Of a DNA stretch of 64,000 nt, positions 8,778 to 17,690 are shown in pieces. Both the position numbers and the translations under genes were made by a program. The stretch lies in contig CAYYUP010000029.1 in assembly GCA_964474905.1 (NCBI GenBank), positions 4,146-68,145 on the forward strand. The letters run 5' to 3'. This DNA comes from JADJRG01 sp964474905 (GTDB lineage Bacteria > Myxococcota_A > Polyangia > Nannocystales > Nannocystaceae). Below the pieces are notes generated by a model. The model did not search any database. It was not told the DNA's origin and saw nothing but the letters and a program-made list of their open reading frames with translations. The first letter of the stretch is position 1. Each line of letters opens with the position of its first letter.

Positions 8778-10040
8778 ATGGTCGCAGCGGTCGATGACGA
8801 CGAGATCCTGCTGCCGCCGGTGGGTGATCGCGAGTGGTTGATCGATGCTCTGCGCGAGCTTGTTCGCCAGCGTGGCGCGGCGTACCTGGTGGCCGCACCG
8901 CTTATCACCGCTCGCGCGGAGTTTCTCCCCGATCGATGGTTAGGTGGCGAGGCCAGCGTGCGCCGGCTCCTCCGTCGTCTGGCTCTCTTTGCCGACCTGC
9001 CCGACGCCGACGTCAGCGTCGAGATCTATGCGGTTGAGGACGAGCGTGCGCGTGCCGGTCGACCGAGTGGAAAACTCGCGGGGGTCAGTGATCTGTGGCT
9101 GGTCGAGGCCCGCTCGGGGCGGCTCCGCTTTGCCGTCGAGGCGACCTTGCTCGGTGAGCCCGAAGCGGTTGCAGCCGCGGCTGCCAGGGCGATCGCCGAC
9201 GCCTATCGCGAGGTGCACGGGCTGCGGGTCGGCGATGCCTACGAGGAAGAGCGACGGGTCGATGTCACCGCGGTCTATCTCGGGTTTGGCAGGCTCACTG
9301 CCGACGCTTCGCATCGCTACGCCAAGGGCGAAAAGAAGCCGGTTCGTCAGGGATTGCTCTCTCCTAAAGCGGTCAGTTTTTTACTGGCCGCAGTGGTGGC
9401 CGTGCGCGGGCTCGACAGGCGGGCGACCAAGCGGATCGCCGGTGAGTTGCAGGCCAACCAGCGGGCATTTTTTCGCCGCTCGCTCGATCTTTTGGGCACC
9501 CAAGAGCCGCCCCTCGGTCGCCGTTTGGATCTTCCGCCGCCCTCGGAGTGGCCAGAGGCGCCGGATCTCGAGCACTTCACCAAGCCCTTCGAAGACGAAC
9601 CCGCGGATGCCGAGGAGACCGCGGAGGCCGTTGAGGATCGCGGCATCGTCGGCGCCAACCGTGGCAAGCCCGTATTTCGTGTCGAGCGTCGGGCTGGCTT
9701 CCGCATCGCCCGAACCCTCGTGATGGCCTGCGTGATGCTCGGAGGCGCTGCCACTCGCAAGCAGATGGGAGAGATCCTGACGATGCAGCAGGTGATGGTG
9801 GCGGCGCTCGTTCTCGGCGCGGTTGGATTTTTGATTGGCTCGCTCTTTCGTGAACGTCGCTGCTCCGAGCCCAAATGCGGGGCACCTCTGCGGTCCGAGA
9901 TGACCGAGTGTGGCCGCTGTGGTGGCACGATCATGGGTACGATCGGTCATGCGCGGGAGCGTCTCGCCGCCGAGGAAGACCTCGATCGTCCGCCATCCCG
10001 GCAAGGCCCGGGCGATGGGGATGCCTCCGAGAAATCCTGA
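8778..10040 (+). CDS. Membrane protein with C-terminal zinc ribbon, unknown function
   Basis: About 420 residues from the ATG at 8778 (a GTG at 8754 would add eight). The first 225 residues form a soluble alpha/beta region without a motif I know. Two hydrophobic segments occur near residues 312-330 (LVMACVMLGG) and 340-360 (MVAALVLGAVGFLIGSLF). A ribbon with four Cys follows directly: CSEPKC...CGRC, which should bind zinc. The tail is acidic and polar. The layout suggests a membrane-anchored protein with cytoplasmic domains on both sides. The next genes downstream also encode Cys-pair proteins, so this may be part of one functional group. Confidence 0.65.
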   Translation: MVAAVDDDEILLPPVGDREWLIDALRELVRQRGAAYLVAAPLITARAEFLPDRWLGGEASVRRLLRRLALFADLPDADVSVEIYAVEDERARAGRPSGKLAGVSDLWLVEARSGRLRFAVEATLLGEPEAVAAAAARAIADAYREVHGLRVGDAYEEERRVDVTAVYLGFGRLTADASHRYAKGEKKPVRQGLLSPKAVSFLLAAVVAVRGLDRRATKRIAGELQANQRAFFRRSLDLLGTQEPPLGRRLDLPPPSEWPEAPDLEHFTKPFEDEPADAEETAEAVEDRGIVGANRGKPVFRVERRAGFRIARTLVMACVMLGGAATRKQMGEILTMQQVMVAALVLGAVGFLIGSLFRERRCSEPKCGAPLRSEMTECGRCGGTIMGTIGHARERLAAEEDLDRPPSRQGPGDGDASEKS

Positions 10041-10123
10041 GCCGTATTTTTTTCGGTGAGATTCTGGGGCAAGAGCTGCTGGCGAGGTGGCGGATCCCCT
10101 AGCGGTGGGGGCCCGCGGCGGGC

Positions 10124-11155
10124 ATGCTGGTGGAGGTGGCATCGTTAGCGACGTCGGAGGGAAGGGGGCGTGACCGTCACGCCGGGGAGATCGAGCTGAA
10201 GAAGCTCGGGCATCTCTTGCTCGGCTATCTGCCAGCGATGGGCGGCAGGATCCGGCCGCCGCGTTATCTCGAGCTCGAAGAGCATCCGATGCGTGGCGTT
10301 GAGACCTGCACGCTCTGCGGTGTCGCGGTGTGCATGGGTGAGGTCAGCGTCCGCAACCTCGATCACGATCTGCAGCTTCACGTGCCCTTTATCGGCGTGC
10401 ATGCGTTGGTGACCCACGGCGATCGGGCCTTTCGCGGGGCTCTGCAGGGCCAAGGGCAGGGCGTCGGCGAGATCGACGTCAGTCGCCTCAAAGATGTGCT
10501 CAACTACGAGGAATACCGCCTCGGTCGTTTGATCACCGGGCTCTTGGCGCACACCTCTTTGCTGCCGGAGCACCTGACCATCGATGAAAAAATGACGCCC
10601 GGGGTCTTGCCCTGTGGTGAATGCGGTGATTCGGTGAACATGGGTTTGTTTCGGATCGCCAATACCCATAACGATGAGGCGCTAGAGGTCCCCTACCTGG
10701 CGTTGCACGCCCTGGTCGAACATAAAGACGTTGCTTACGCCATTCGCGAAGGCGGGCCGGCGGAGAGCAGCCTCGACATCGAGGGCCTGCGGCGGATCCT
10801 CGGGCAGTCGCGGGCGCACGCCGATTTCGGGACCCGGATCGCGGGTTATCTGCGGGTGCTCGGCGGCGAGGGTCCGCTGCCCCGTCACCTCAACATCATC
10901 GAGCACGCCGACGCTTCGCAGGAGCGCTGTCAAAGCTGCGGCGACGAGGTCAGTGGGGGTCATTTTGAGCTCCGCAACAAACACACCGGTCACGAGATGC
11001 AGCTGCCCTATGTTGCTATCCACTCGTTGGCCTCGCACGGGGACGCCTACTTCCGCGGTTCGGTACACCGCGGTTGGGTCGACGTGCCTATCATCCATCG
11101 CCTGGTTAAACGGACATGGCCAATCGTTCAACGAGTGCGCCGCACACGGCGGTGA
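10124..11155 (+). CDS. Protein of three tandem CxxC/HxxxxH modules
   Basis: The 343-residue protein is almost wholly three repeats of about 103 residues. Each has a helical lead-in, then C-x2-C-G, a Gly, an Asn, a Pro-Phe/Tyr and H-x-L-x2-H-x-D. The candidate metal ligands are Cys62/65 with His93/98, Cys164/167 with His195/200, and Cys269/272 with His300/305. The fixed two Cys plus two His per module is what a structural zinc site would need. I do not recognise the family. Its TGA overlaps the ATG of the following DUF483-like gene (TGATG), so the two are translationally coupled. No signal peptide or membrane segment is visible, so it is probably cytoplasmic. Confidence 0.75.
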   Translation: MLVEVASLATSEGRGRDRHAGEIELKKLGHLLLGYLPAMGGRIRPPRYLELEEHPMRGVETCTLCGVAVCMGEVSVRNLDHDLQLHVPFIGVHALVTHGDRAFRGALQGQGQGVGEIDVSRLKDVLNYEEYRLGRLITGLLAHTSLLPEHLTIDEKMTPGVLPCGECGDSVNMGLFRIANTHNDEALEVPYLALHALVEHKDVAYAIREGGPAESSLDIEGLRRILGQSRAHADFGTRIAGYLRVLGGEGPLPRHLNIIEHADASQERCQSCGDEVSGGHFELRNKHTGHEMQLPYVAIHSLASHGDAYFRGSVHRGWVDVPIIHRLVKRTWPIVQRVRRTRR

Positions 11156-11685
11156 TGCCCCGAATTCGGAGCGCGTCGGGGCCCCTTCGTCGGGACCCTG
11201 CGTTGCGTCGTGCGGAGGTGCTTCGTGGTCTGCGGGAGCGCGACGAGGATCTCGCTTTTCTCGCTCAGCTCTCTTCAGTTGGGCTCAAGCCGCTCTCCCG
11301 CTTCGAGCGAGCGCTCAGCGATCCGCTGCGTTCGGAACTCATCGCCTTGGGTCTCAGTGTCGCCTCCTGCAGTCGGCGGACCGAGGCCGGCGGCACCGTC
11401 GAGCAGACGATCTTTTCGCGTCACCGGGCTCTGCTCGAGATCTACAGCAGTGCTTTTGACGGTCAGTCCCTGCGCCTAAGCCCCGAACTCGGCCGCCTCG
11501 AGGGCTACCTCTTCGGTTTTCCGCCCTGCTGTGTCGCCGCCTATATCAAGCGGCCCTACGCGCAGAACTCGCTCGCTCGCGAGGATCAGGCGACGCTCTT
11601 TCATTGGGCCTGCGAGGGCTGCACGATCACGCCGCTGCTGCTGCCGCGTTACCGCGAGGCGCTGGCGGTGGTTCGCGAAGCCTGA
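11155..11685 (+). CDS. DUF483-like protein with FGFPPCC motif
   Basis: The start used is the ATG at 11155, which overlaps the stop of the previous gene by one base and gives 176 residues; an upstream ATG at 11116 is possible. The centre holds FGFPPCCVAAYI, reminiscent of the GxPxCC segment of DUF483-type proteins, and a later pair CEGC, so up to four Cys may bind a metal or cofactor. The rest is helical. Function is unknown. The coupling with the three-module CxxC/HxxxxH protein is the best clue to its job. It converges with the hybrid kinase gene after only two bases. Confidence 0.6.
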   Translation: MPRIRSASGPLRRDPALRRAEVLRGLRERDEDLAFLAQLSSVGLKPLSRFERALSDPLRSELIALGLSVASCSRRTEAGGTVEQTIFSRHRALLEIYSSAFDGQSLRLSPELGRLEGYLFGFPPCCVAAYIKRPYAQNSLAREDQATLFHWACEGCTITPLLLPRYREALAVVREA

Positions 11686-11687
11686 CC

Positions 11688-13541
11688 CTAGATCTGAGAT
11701 CCCGGGCGCCGGCTTTTATGGCCGATCCAGCGCCCGAGCACCTTGGCGAGCACCTGCGAGCGAACCGGTTTGGCGATGTAGTCGTCCATGCCGGCGGCAA
11801 TGCAGCGGTCTCGGTCGCCCTCTAAGGCGTTGGCTGTGAGGGCGATGATCGGTGTCGTCGAGCCCTGGTCGCTCAGCCGACGGATCCGGGCGGTGGTCTC
11901 GTAGCCGTCCATCTCGGGCATCATGCAGTCCATCAGGATCGCGTCGTAGGAGCGGCTTTGTAGGCTGCTGAGGGCTTCTTTGCCGCCGGAGGCGATGTCC
12001 GCTGCGTAGCCGATTTTGGCGAGCAGGCAGGCGGCGACCCGTTGGTTTATCGGGTTGTCTTCGACTACCAATACGCGGACCTTTTTTGGATCCTGATTGG
12101 CCGATGAAGCGCTGCTCGAAGCGCGCTTGGTGGCTGCGGTCGGGGGCATGGCATCGGTTTCGGTCAGGCGTATGCCAAAGGAGCAGGTCGTGCCGAAGCC
12201 GGGCTCGCTCTCGATCTCGATGGTGCCGCCCATCAGCTCGATCAGCCGGCGCGAAACAGCCAGTCCGAGGCCTGCACCGCCGTGGCGTCGAGCGGTGCCG
12301 CTATCCGCCTGGGTAAAGGGTTGGAAGAGGTTCTCTCGATCGTGCTTGGAGATGCCGATACCGCTGTCGCGGATCGAGAAAAGCAAGGCGTGCGGCGGAG
12401 CATTGGTATCGATGCGACCGGTCAGCACGACCGAACCGGTCTCCGTAAATTTGACCGCATTGCAGAGCAGGTTGATCAGGATCTGTCGGAGTCGGAGGGG
12501 GTCGCCTTGGACCATTCGCGGCAGTCCAGGCGCCAGCGTGCACTCAAAGCTCAGACCTTTGCGGGCGGCTCCGCGGGCGGTCAATTCGGCTGTATCTTGG
12601 AGCAGGTCAAGCAGATCAAAGGTCGTCTCAACGAGCCCGATTTTGCGGGCCTCGAGTGATGAGAAGTCGAGCACATTGCCGACGAGCTCCAGCAGTGTCT
12701 CGGTGGCGGCCGTGGTGGCATCGATGTGTTCGCGTTGAGGGCCGAGCAATTCGGTGTCGGCGAGTAGTTCCATGGTGCCGATGATTACGTTCATCGGTGT
12801 GCGCAGCTCATGGCTGATGCTCGCGAGAAAGTGGCCTTTAGCCCGCGTTGACGCCAATGCGGCGTCTCGAGCGATCCGCAGATCCTGCGACTGCTGGAGC
12901 AGCAGCTGCGCCTGGGAGGTCAGGCGATCGCGAGCCTGGGCGATGATCAGAGCCTCCTCCTCGAGGCGTCGCAGCAACCGCGTTCGCGACCAGGTGATGA
13001 GCACCGCGACGACGGCCGATGCAAAGACGTTGATCGCCCAGTGAGAGAGCACTGCGGGCTCGTAATCACGGGCGATGAAAGCCCAGGCGAGGAAGCCGAC
13101 GGTCGCCACGATCGCGGTGATAGAGGTGTTTGAGAGCAGGCTCGCGAAGCCCAAGAATGTGATCACGAGGACGACCGTCTGCGCAGGATCGCCGGTAAAT
13201 GCTGGGAAGGTCAGGGCGAAGGCGACGCTCGTCAGTGCCGTGAGCAAGAAGATGAGGTTGGACCAGGTGTCGGGCAGTCGCTTGATCGCGGGCCCTGCGG
13301 CGAGCAGTACGAGTGCGGAGATCGTCGCGGCGATCGCGTAGGGGTGCCCAGGTCGCACCGGTGGTGCGATCATGTAGAGCAAAGCAAAGCATGCGTAAAT
13401 GGCGCTGATGATCGGTGTGACCGCACGGAGCGTCACCTGCGCTTGGCGACGTACCGCAGCGGCGATCAACGTGTCGCTGGGGTGCACCACGGCGCCCGTA
13501 GCCGGGTCGGTACCCGTGGTGCTCGTTGGCTCCTCGTTCAT
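11688..13541 (-). CDS. Hybrid histidine kinase with receiver domain
   Basis: The 617-residue protein has about six to seven membrane segments (residues 40-185), a coiled region, a HisKA domain with His244 (SHELRTPMN), an HATPase domain (NLLCNAVKF, DSGIGIS, GAGLGLA, about 345-460) and a C-terminal receiver domain with the acceptor Asp538 in MDCMMPEMDG and the acidic pair in VVEDNP. It resembles hybrid kinases that pass phosphate onward through an Hpt protein; none is encoded next to it. It is divergent from the small gene at 13731, and a 10-bp inverted repeat lies in the space between them. Confidence 0.88.
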   Translation of the reverse strand: MNEEPTSTTGTDPATGAVVHPSDTLIAAAVRRQAQVTLRAVTPIISAIYACFALLYMIAPPVRPGHPYAIAATISALVLLAAGPAIKRLPDTWSNLIFLLTALTSVAFALTFPAFTGDPAQTVVLVITFLGFASLLSNTSITAIVATVGFLAWAFIARDYEPAVLSHWAINVFASAVVAVLITWSRTRLLRRLEEEALIIAQARDRLTSQAQLLLQQSQDLRIARDAALASTRAKGHFLASISHELRTPMNVIIGTMELLADTELLGPQREHIDATTAATETLLELVGNVLDFSSLEARKIGLVETTFDLLDLLQDTAELTARGAARKGLSFECTLAPGLPRMVQGDPLRLRQILINLLCNAVKFTETGSVVLTGRIDTNAPPHALLFSIRDSGIGISKHDRENLFQPFTQADSGTARRHGGAGLGLAVSRRLIELMGGTIEIESEPGFGTTCSFGIRLTETDAMPPTAATKRASSSASSANQDPKKVRVLVVEDNPINQRVAACLLAKIGYAADIASGGKEALSSLQSRSYDAILMDCMMPEMDGYETTARIRRLSDQGSTTPIIALTANALEGDRDRCIAAGMDDYIAKPVRSQVLAKVLGRWIGHKSRRPGSQI

Positions 13542-13571
13542 TGCTCTGCGTCCAGTGTAGCGCTGAGGGCA

Positions 13572-13719
13572 ATGCCTGACGTGCCGACTCGACTGTAGGC
13601 TTGAAAGTGCGAATTCGTTCTACCTTGTGTAATCCATGTATTTAGCCTCGTTGACTCGGCAGAGCAATTGCGCCCATTACGAAGTATGGAGAGCGGGAGT
13701 GCGCGTCTCCGTCAGGCAT
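13572..13719. promoter_or_regulatory. Inverted repeat arms in a divergent promoter region
   Basis: ATGCCTGACG at 13572-13581 is the exact reverse complement of CGTCAGGCAT at 13710-13719. The arms stand about 30 bases from the start of the hybrid kinase gene and about 12 bases from the start of the plus-strand gene at 13731. They could be a pair of operator half-sites or separate sites of one regulator. A 10-bp match can arise by chance in a region this size, so this is weak. Confidence 0.25.
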
Positions 13720-13730
13720 GAGGCAGGTTT

Positions 13731-14258
13731 ATGGTCAACAAAGGTCTTCAAGAGAGAAAGCAGGAGCGAGGGGGGGGCTGGCGCTCCGCTACCGGGTCGA
13801 GCGAGCTGAGCCTGCTCGACTACGCGGGTACCGGAATCGACCCCGAGGCATTTGTCGCCTTCGCGCGATTGATCCGGCCGCCGCTGATCGAACGTGAGGG
13901 CATCTGCTACCTCGCCGCACACTTTGACGAGTATGTGTGTTCTCAGTGGACCGAGCGCTTGGATGATCCCGCCGAGGTCCAGCGCCTGATCAACCGAGTG
14001 CATATCTCGACACTCTTCGAGCACCGCGAGATCGATCGTGCGGAGGCCCTGCGGGTCGCGACGTTGCTGGCCGAGATCTGGACGGCGATGTTTGCAGAGC
14101 TCGGTCTTCGTGGCGAGGTTTGCAGCGAGACCGGGCGCTCGATCGGCGTCACTTTGGTGGCGAGCGAGGCGGCCGAATCAGCGGCGGCGCGGGCCCGGGC
14201 GCGGGTCGGTTCGGCGGTCGACTGCGAACTCATTGCCCACCACGATCCAGCGGCCTAG
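13731..14258 (+). CDS. Hypothetical protein
   Basis: A 175-residue soluble protein starting MVNKGLQERK. It is mainly helical by eye (DPEAFVAFARLIRPPLI, AEVQRLINRVH, AEALRVATLLAEIWTAMFAEL) and ends with an Ala-rich region. No motif is recognisable. GC pattern and codon use match the neighbours, and the stop falls 24 bases before the end of the convergent aminotransferase gene, which supports it as a real gene. It is divergent from the hybrid kinase gene. Confidence 0.6.
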   Translation: MVNKGLQERKQERGGGWRSATGSSELSLLDYAGTGIDPEAFVAFARLIRPPLIEREGICYLAAHFDEYVCSQWTERLDDPAEVQRLINRVHISTLFEHREIDRAEALRVATLLAEIWTAMFAELGLRGEVCSETGRSIGVTLVASEAAESAAARARARVGSAVDCELIAHHDPAA

Positions 14259-14281
14259 TCCTGCCCAAAGACCGAGCGATC

Positions 14282-15511
14282 TCAGTCGAGGAATGGCATG
14301 AGCACGCGGACTAGGTGGTTGAGTTCGGCGACGCTGTTGTAGTGGGCGAGGCTTATCCGGACGAGGCCCTCGCAGCTCGGGTCGAGGCCCAGTTGCTCGA
14401 GGGCCCGAGGGGCGTAAAAATGACCGCTGCGGACCGCGATGTCGCAGCGAGCGAGGGCCGCGGCGATCGTCGGTGAGGATGTGCCTGGGATCTGGAAGCT
14501 GACGAGTGCGATGCGTCGATCTGGATCGCTGGTGGTGGGGCCGATGATCCGGGTCCGTTTGCTGGCTCGCAGTGCGCTGAGCAGGATCTCGGTCAGCATC
14601 GCTTCGTGCTCGGCGATCGCCTGAAAGAGCCGTCCGCGGGGGGCGACATCGGCGTCACCACGGATCGCGAAGGTGTGGTGATCAAGGGCGTCAAAGTGGT
14701 CGAGAATGCCCGGCACACCAGCACAGAGTTCAGGGCTCACACCGCCGGGTTCGTAGCGGTCGACTCGATGGTCGCCCGCCAAGAAGTCATGGGCAGGCGG
14801 CGAGCCCCCCCGGAGATGCTCGCGTTTGCCGTAGAGCAGCCCGAGATGGGGGCCGAAGATCTTGTAGAGCGAGACCGCGTAAAAATCGACGCCCAGGGCG
14901 TGCACATCGACCTGTCGGTGGGGAGCGTAAGCGACTCCGTCGACACAGGCGAGTGCACCGACGCTGTGGATCAACCGGCAGATCTCGGCGACGTCGACGA
15001 TCGATCCAACGACGTTGGCGCAGTGGGTGAAGGCGACCAGGCGGGTGCGGCTGCAGAGCAGCTGTCGCAGGTCATCGATCTCGAGGCTCGCGCTTTCGCG
15101 GCGGAGCGGCCATTCGCGGATCGTGATGCCGCCGGCTTGGAGACGTCGCCAGGGGCCGATGTTGGCCGCGTGGTCGAGTGCCGTGACGATCACCTCATCG
15201 CCCTCTCGCCAGTGCGGGCGCAGCGAGCGGGCGAGCAGATCGAGCGCTGTTGTCGATGAGGAGCTGAGCACGACCTCGTCGGGGTCCGCACCGATCCACT
15301 CGGCGGCGGCCTCGTGTGCCTGCGTGTTGATCTCGGTCGCCTCATGGGAGCGGGCATGGGGGCCACCGCGGGCGATGGTCGCTCGCTGCATCGCGGTCGT
15401 GATCCGATCGATCACCACCTGCGGCAGCAGGGTTCCGCCTGCGTTGTCGAGGTGAGCCCAGGTCCCGTCGAGCGCCGGGAATGCGCGGCGCATGAACTCC
15501 AGGTCGAGCAT
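14282..15511 (-). CDS. Cysteine desulfurase-like class V aminotransferase (VC1184 type)
   Basis: The 409-residue PLP enzyme is read from the ATG at 15511; the frame above it is a shadow. It begins with RRAFPALDGTWAHLDNAGG and has HARSHEATE, SSSTTALDLLARSL, the CVDGVAYAPH segment with the PLP-interacting Asp, and the presumed Schiff-base Lys in SLYKIFGPHLG. These features fit the subgroup of cysteine-desulfurase-like proteins typified by VC1184, whose substrate is not established. It lacks the usual C-terminal Cys loop of IscS/SufS as far as I can see, so true desulfurase activity is doubtful. Confidence 0.8.
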   Translation of the reverse strand: MLDLEFMRRAFPALDGTWAHLDNAGGTLLPQVVIDRITTAMQRATIARGGPHARSHEATEINTQAHEAAAEWIGADPDEVVLSSSSTTALDLLARSLRPHWREGDEVIVTALDHAANIGPWRRLQAGGITIREWPLRRESASLEIDDLRQLLCSRTRLVAFTHCANVVGSIVDVAEICRLIHSVGALACVDGVAYAPHRQVDVHALGVDFYAVSLYKIFGPHLGLLYGKREHLRGGSPPAHDFLAGDHRVDRYEPGGVSPELCAGVPGILDHFDALDHHTFAIRGDADVAPRGRLFQAIAEHEAMLTEILLSALRASKRTRIIGPTTSDPDRRIALVSFQIPGTSSPTIAAALARCDIAVRSGHFYAPRALEQLGLDPSCEGLVRISLAHYNSVAELNHLVRVLMPFLD

Positions 15512-15556
15512 CTGGCGGCGATGGTAGCAGCGCGCGGCCGATGGTATGGAGCTGCG

Positions 15557-15919
15557 GTGTCCGTCCTGCGTGCCGCTCCCTTGATGCTCCTGCTCGGCCT
15601 CGTCGGGCTCTCTGCCTGTCGGACCAAGGCTCAGCTGGTCGAAGCCGTGGACGATCCCAAGGAGCTGATCGCCGATACCAGCGCGGTTTGCACGGCGATG
15701 GCCGACGGAGATGTCTACGCCTGGCGGTCGGCGCGGGTGCATTCGGCGACCTGGTCGATGTTGATCGCTCGGGCGCAGGCCGGGGATGGCAACGCCAATT
15801 GCGAGGCCGCGAAGCTCATCGACAGGCGCTGGAAGCAGACCCTAACCTGCACCGCATCGCTGGCGACAGGGCTCGCGGAGCGCTCTCGCTGTGCGCTACC
15901 GGGGCGACCACGGGCCTGA
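15557..15919 (+). CDS. Small lipoprotein
   Basis: Read from a GTG at 15557, the 120-residue product has a signal peptide with the lipobox LSAC (Cys21). The mature part has four Cys (TSAVCTAM, NANCEAA, TLTCTA, RCALPG) that may pair, and no known domain. The longer open frame upstream is antisense to the aminotransferase gene and is rejected. The next gene begins 19 bases after its stop. Confidence 0.55.
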   Translation: MSVLRAAPLMLLLGLVGLSACRTKAQLVEAVDDPKELIADTSAVCTAMADGDVYAWRSARVHSATWSMLIARAQAGDGNANCEAAKLIDRRWKQTLTCTASLATGLAERSRCALPGRPRA

Positions 15920-15938
15920 GCTTTGTTAGCATGGGGCG

Positions 15939-16367
15939 GTGACCGATGAAGGCTTTAAGCTCGTTCGCGAGAGCCCGTTTGGGCGGGTCTATTACAACTC
16001 GTCCCGGGCCGTGGTGCGTGTTGCTCGGACGGATCTGCCATTTCGCGTCGATGCCATCGACGAGGAGGTCGACGGGCTCCTGAGCGCGCTCGCCGGTATC
16101 CCGCTAGAGAAGACGGCGCTGCTTTTAGACGTGCGAGAGGTGATGGGCCGCAACGATGAGGCCTTTGAGGCCGCGAGCATGTCGGTGCGGCTCCGCTTCA
16201 TCGCTCGTTTTGGGCGGGCGGCGATCCTCGTTCGGACCCTCGCCGGCAAGCTTCAGGGGCAGCGTTTTGTCCGCGAAGACAAAATTTCGCAGAGTTCACT
16301 GGTGACCGACGACCTCGCCAGGGCTCTGGCTTTTCTCGCCGAGTGGACCGGCGATGAGCTTGTGTGA
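15939..16367 (+). CDS. Hypothetical protein, STAS/SpoIIAA-like size
   Basis: Starts at a GTG (15939) preceded by GGGGCG. The 142 residues include a beta-alpha pattern (KTALLLDVREVMGRNDEAF, then RLRFIARFGRAAILVRTLAG) that is reminiscent of SpoIIAA-like STAS proteins, but no signature motif is conserved enough for a family call. It is probably cytoplasmic. Placed right after the small lipoprotein gene on the same strand. Confidence 0.6.
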   Translation: MTDEGFKLVRESPFGRVYYNSSRAVVRVARTDLPFRVDAIDEEVDGLLSALAGIPLEKTALLLDVREVMGRNDEAFEAASMSVRLRFIARFGRAAILVRTLAGKLQGQRFVREDKISQSSLVTDDLARALAFLAEWTGDELV

Positions 16368-16398
16368 GCTCCGCATGAGGCGTTGAGCCGACCTGCGC

Positions 16399-17673
16399 TC
16401 AGGGATGGGTTGCATTAATGGCTCGTCGGGCCGCCGGGATCCGCAGCAGATCGATCTCGAGGGTCGCGAGGCCGCTGGTCATATTTGAATTGGAAAAAAG
16501 CCCGCCGCTGCCCCGGCCGGTCAGGCTCAGGCAGAGGATCTCCCAGACGCTGCAGACCGAAGCTCCGATCAGGCCAAAGCGCCTGCCAAAGCCGGGATCT
16601 ACGGCCAGCACATGATAGCCCAAGCCGGCGCGAGCGCGCACCGAAAGGTGGTCCTTGAGGATGCGATAGCCGTAGCCAAAAGAGACGCTGAGGTATTGCA
16701 TCGCCGGCGCCAGCCCGCAGATATCGGGTGCGTCACAGCCCTCTCCCCGCCGACTCAACAGCGCTGCCCCCATATGTTGAATGACGACGTACTCGGCCCC
16801 CGCTTCGAGGAGGTGTCGCTTTTGCTGCCCAAGCCCTAGGCGCAGGCCGCCGGCGATGCCAAAGCCGTAGGCACCGCCCTCTCGCCGAATAAAGCCACCA
16901 CCGGGGTTTAGCTCCTTCACTCCGCCGAGCCCGGCGACCAAGCGCAGGCTGAGCATCTCGAGGAAGGCGGACGCCTGGGTAAGAGGTGTTGTTGTTGGCT
17001 CCTCCGACGGGAGCTCCACCGGTGGGCCCTCGACGAGTTCGATAGAGGTGTTTGGTTGGGGTTGGGGTTGAGGCGGAAACAGGGCCGAGATCTCGCTTGC
17101 ACGGACCTCTAACGTCGCGAGTTTGGCCTCGATTGCGCGGTGGCCTGCGTCATCAGCCGCAAATTTGGCCCGTGTGGTTTCAAGAGCCTCCTTCGCGCTT
17201 GCGACTCGCCACAGGGCCCGGTGGAGATAGTCGGCGTGCTCGAACCCGGGCGTACAGAGGTAAGCCTCTTGGTAGAAGGTGAGCACTTTACCGAGTTCCT
17301 CAAAGGTTGTGCTGTCGTAGTCGAGAGCGACTCCACAGACCGCCTTGTAACGCTCGAAGACCCCGTCGTAGAGCGCGGCGCACTGACTGTTGGCCCAGGC
17401 CCGCTGTTCGCGTTCAGTTGCCCCTAGGATCCCTGATGCGGGGTCCCGGCAGATCTGGAGGTCGCACTCGTGGCTCTGGATCTCCTGGTAAAGTTGGCCC
17501 AGTTGTGTGCATGCATTCTGAATCGGAGCGGGCGCGGGAGGCTCCGTTGCCCGCACCGACACGGTGAAGAATAATGATAGTGCGAAGCTGATCACGCCAA
17601 TGCCTCGAGTGATCACTGTGCGAGTGATCTGGGCGAGGGGGCAGCAGGGGGGCGCAAGCTCTCCCCTGGGCAT
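16399..17673 (-). CDS. Exported protein with C-terminal barrel-like region
   Basis: With the ATG at 17673 the protein has 424 residues. A long n-region leads to a hydrophobic stretch GIGVISFALSLFFTVSVRA, likely a signal peptide. Residues about 45-220 are helical with paired Cys (CTQLGQ, CDLQIC, CAALYD, CGVALD). After a Pro-rich linker, the last 170 residues alternate Gly/aromatic beta strands (RLVAGLGG, GFGIAGGLRLGLG, LSVSFGYGYRI, RARAGLGYHV), suggesting an outer-membrane barrel. It begins 17 bases after the stop of the kinase gene on the same strand, so the pair is likely an operon. Confidence 0.65.
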   Translation of the reverse strand: MPRGELAPPCCPLAQITRTVITRGIGVISFALSLFFTVSVRATEPPAPAPIQNACTQLGQLYQEIQSHECDLQICRDPASGILGATEREQRAWANSQCAALYDGVFERYKAVCGVALDYDSTTFEELGKVLTFYQEAYLCTPGFEHADYLHRALWRVASAKEALETTRAKFAADDAGHRAIEAKLATLEVRASEISALFPPQPQPQPNTSIELVEGPPVELPSEEPTTTPLTQASAFLEMLSLRLVAGLGGVKELNPGGGFIRREGGAYGFGIAGGLRLGLGQQKRHLLEAGAEYVVIQHMGAALLSRRGEGCDAPDICGLAPAMQYLSVSFGYGYRILKDHLSVRARAGLGYHVLAVDPGFGRRFGLIGASVCSVWEILCLSLTGRGSGGLFSNSNMTSGLATLEIDLLRIPAARRAINATHP

Positions 17674-17690
17674 ATGGGTACCGTGGGCCG

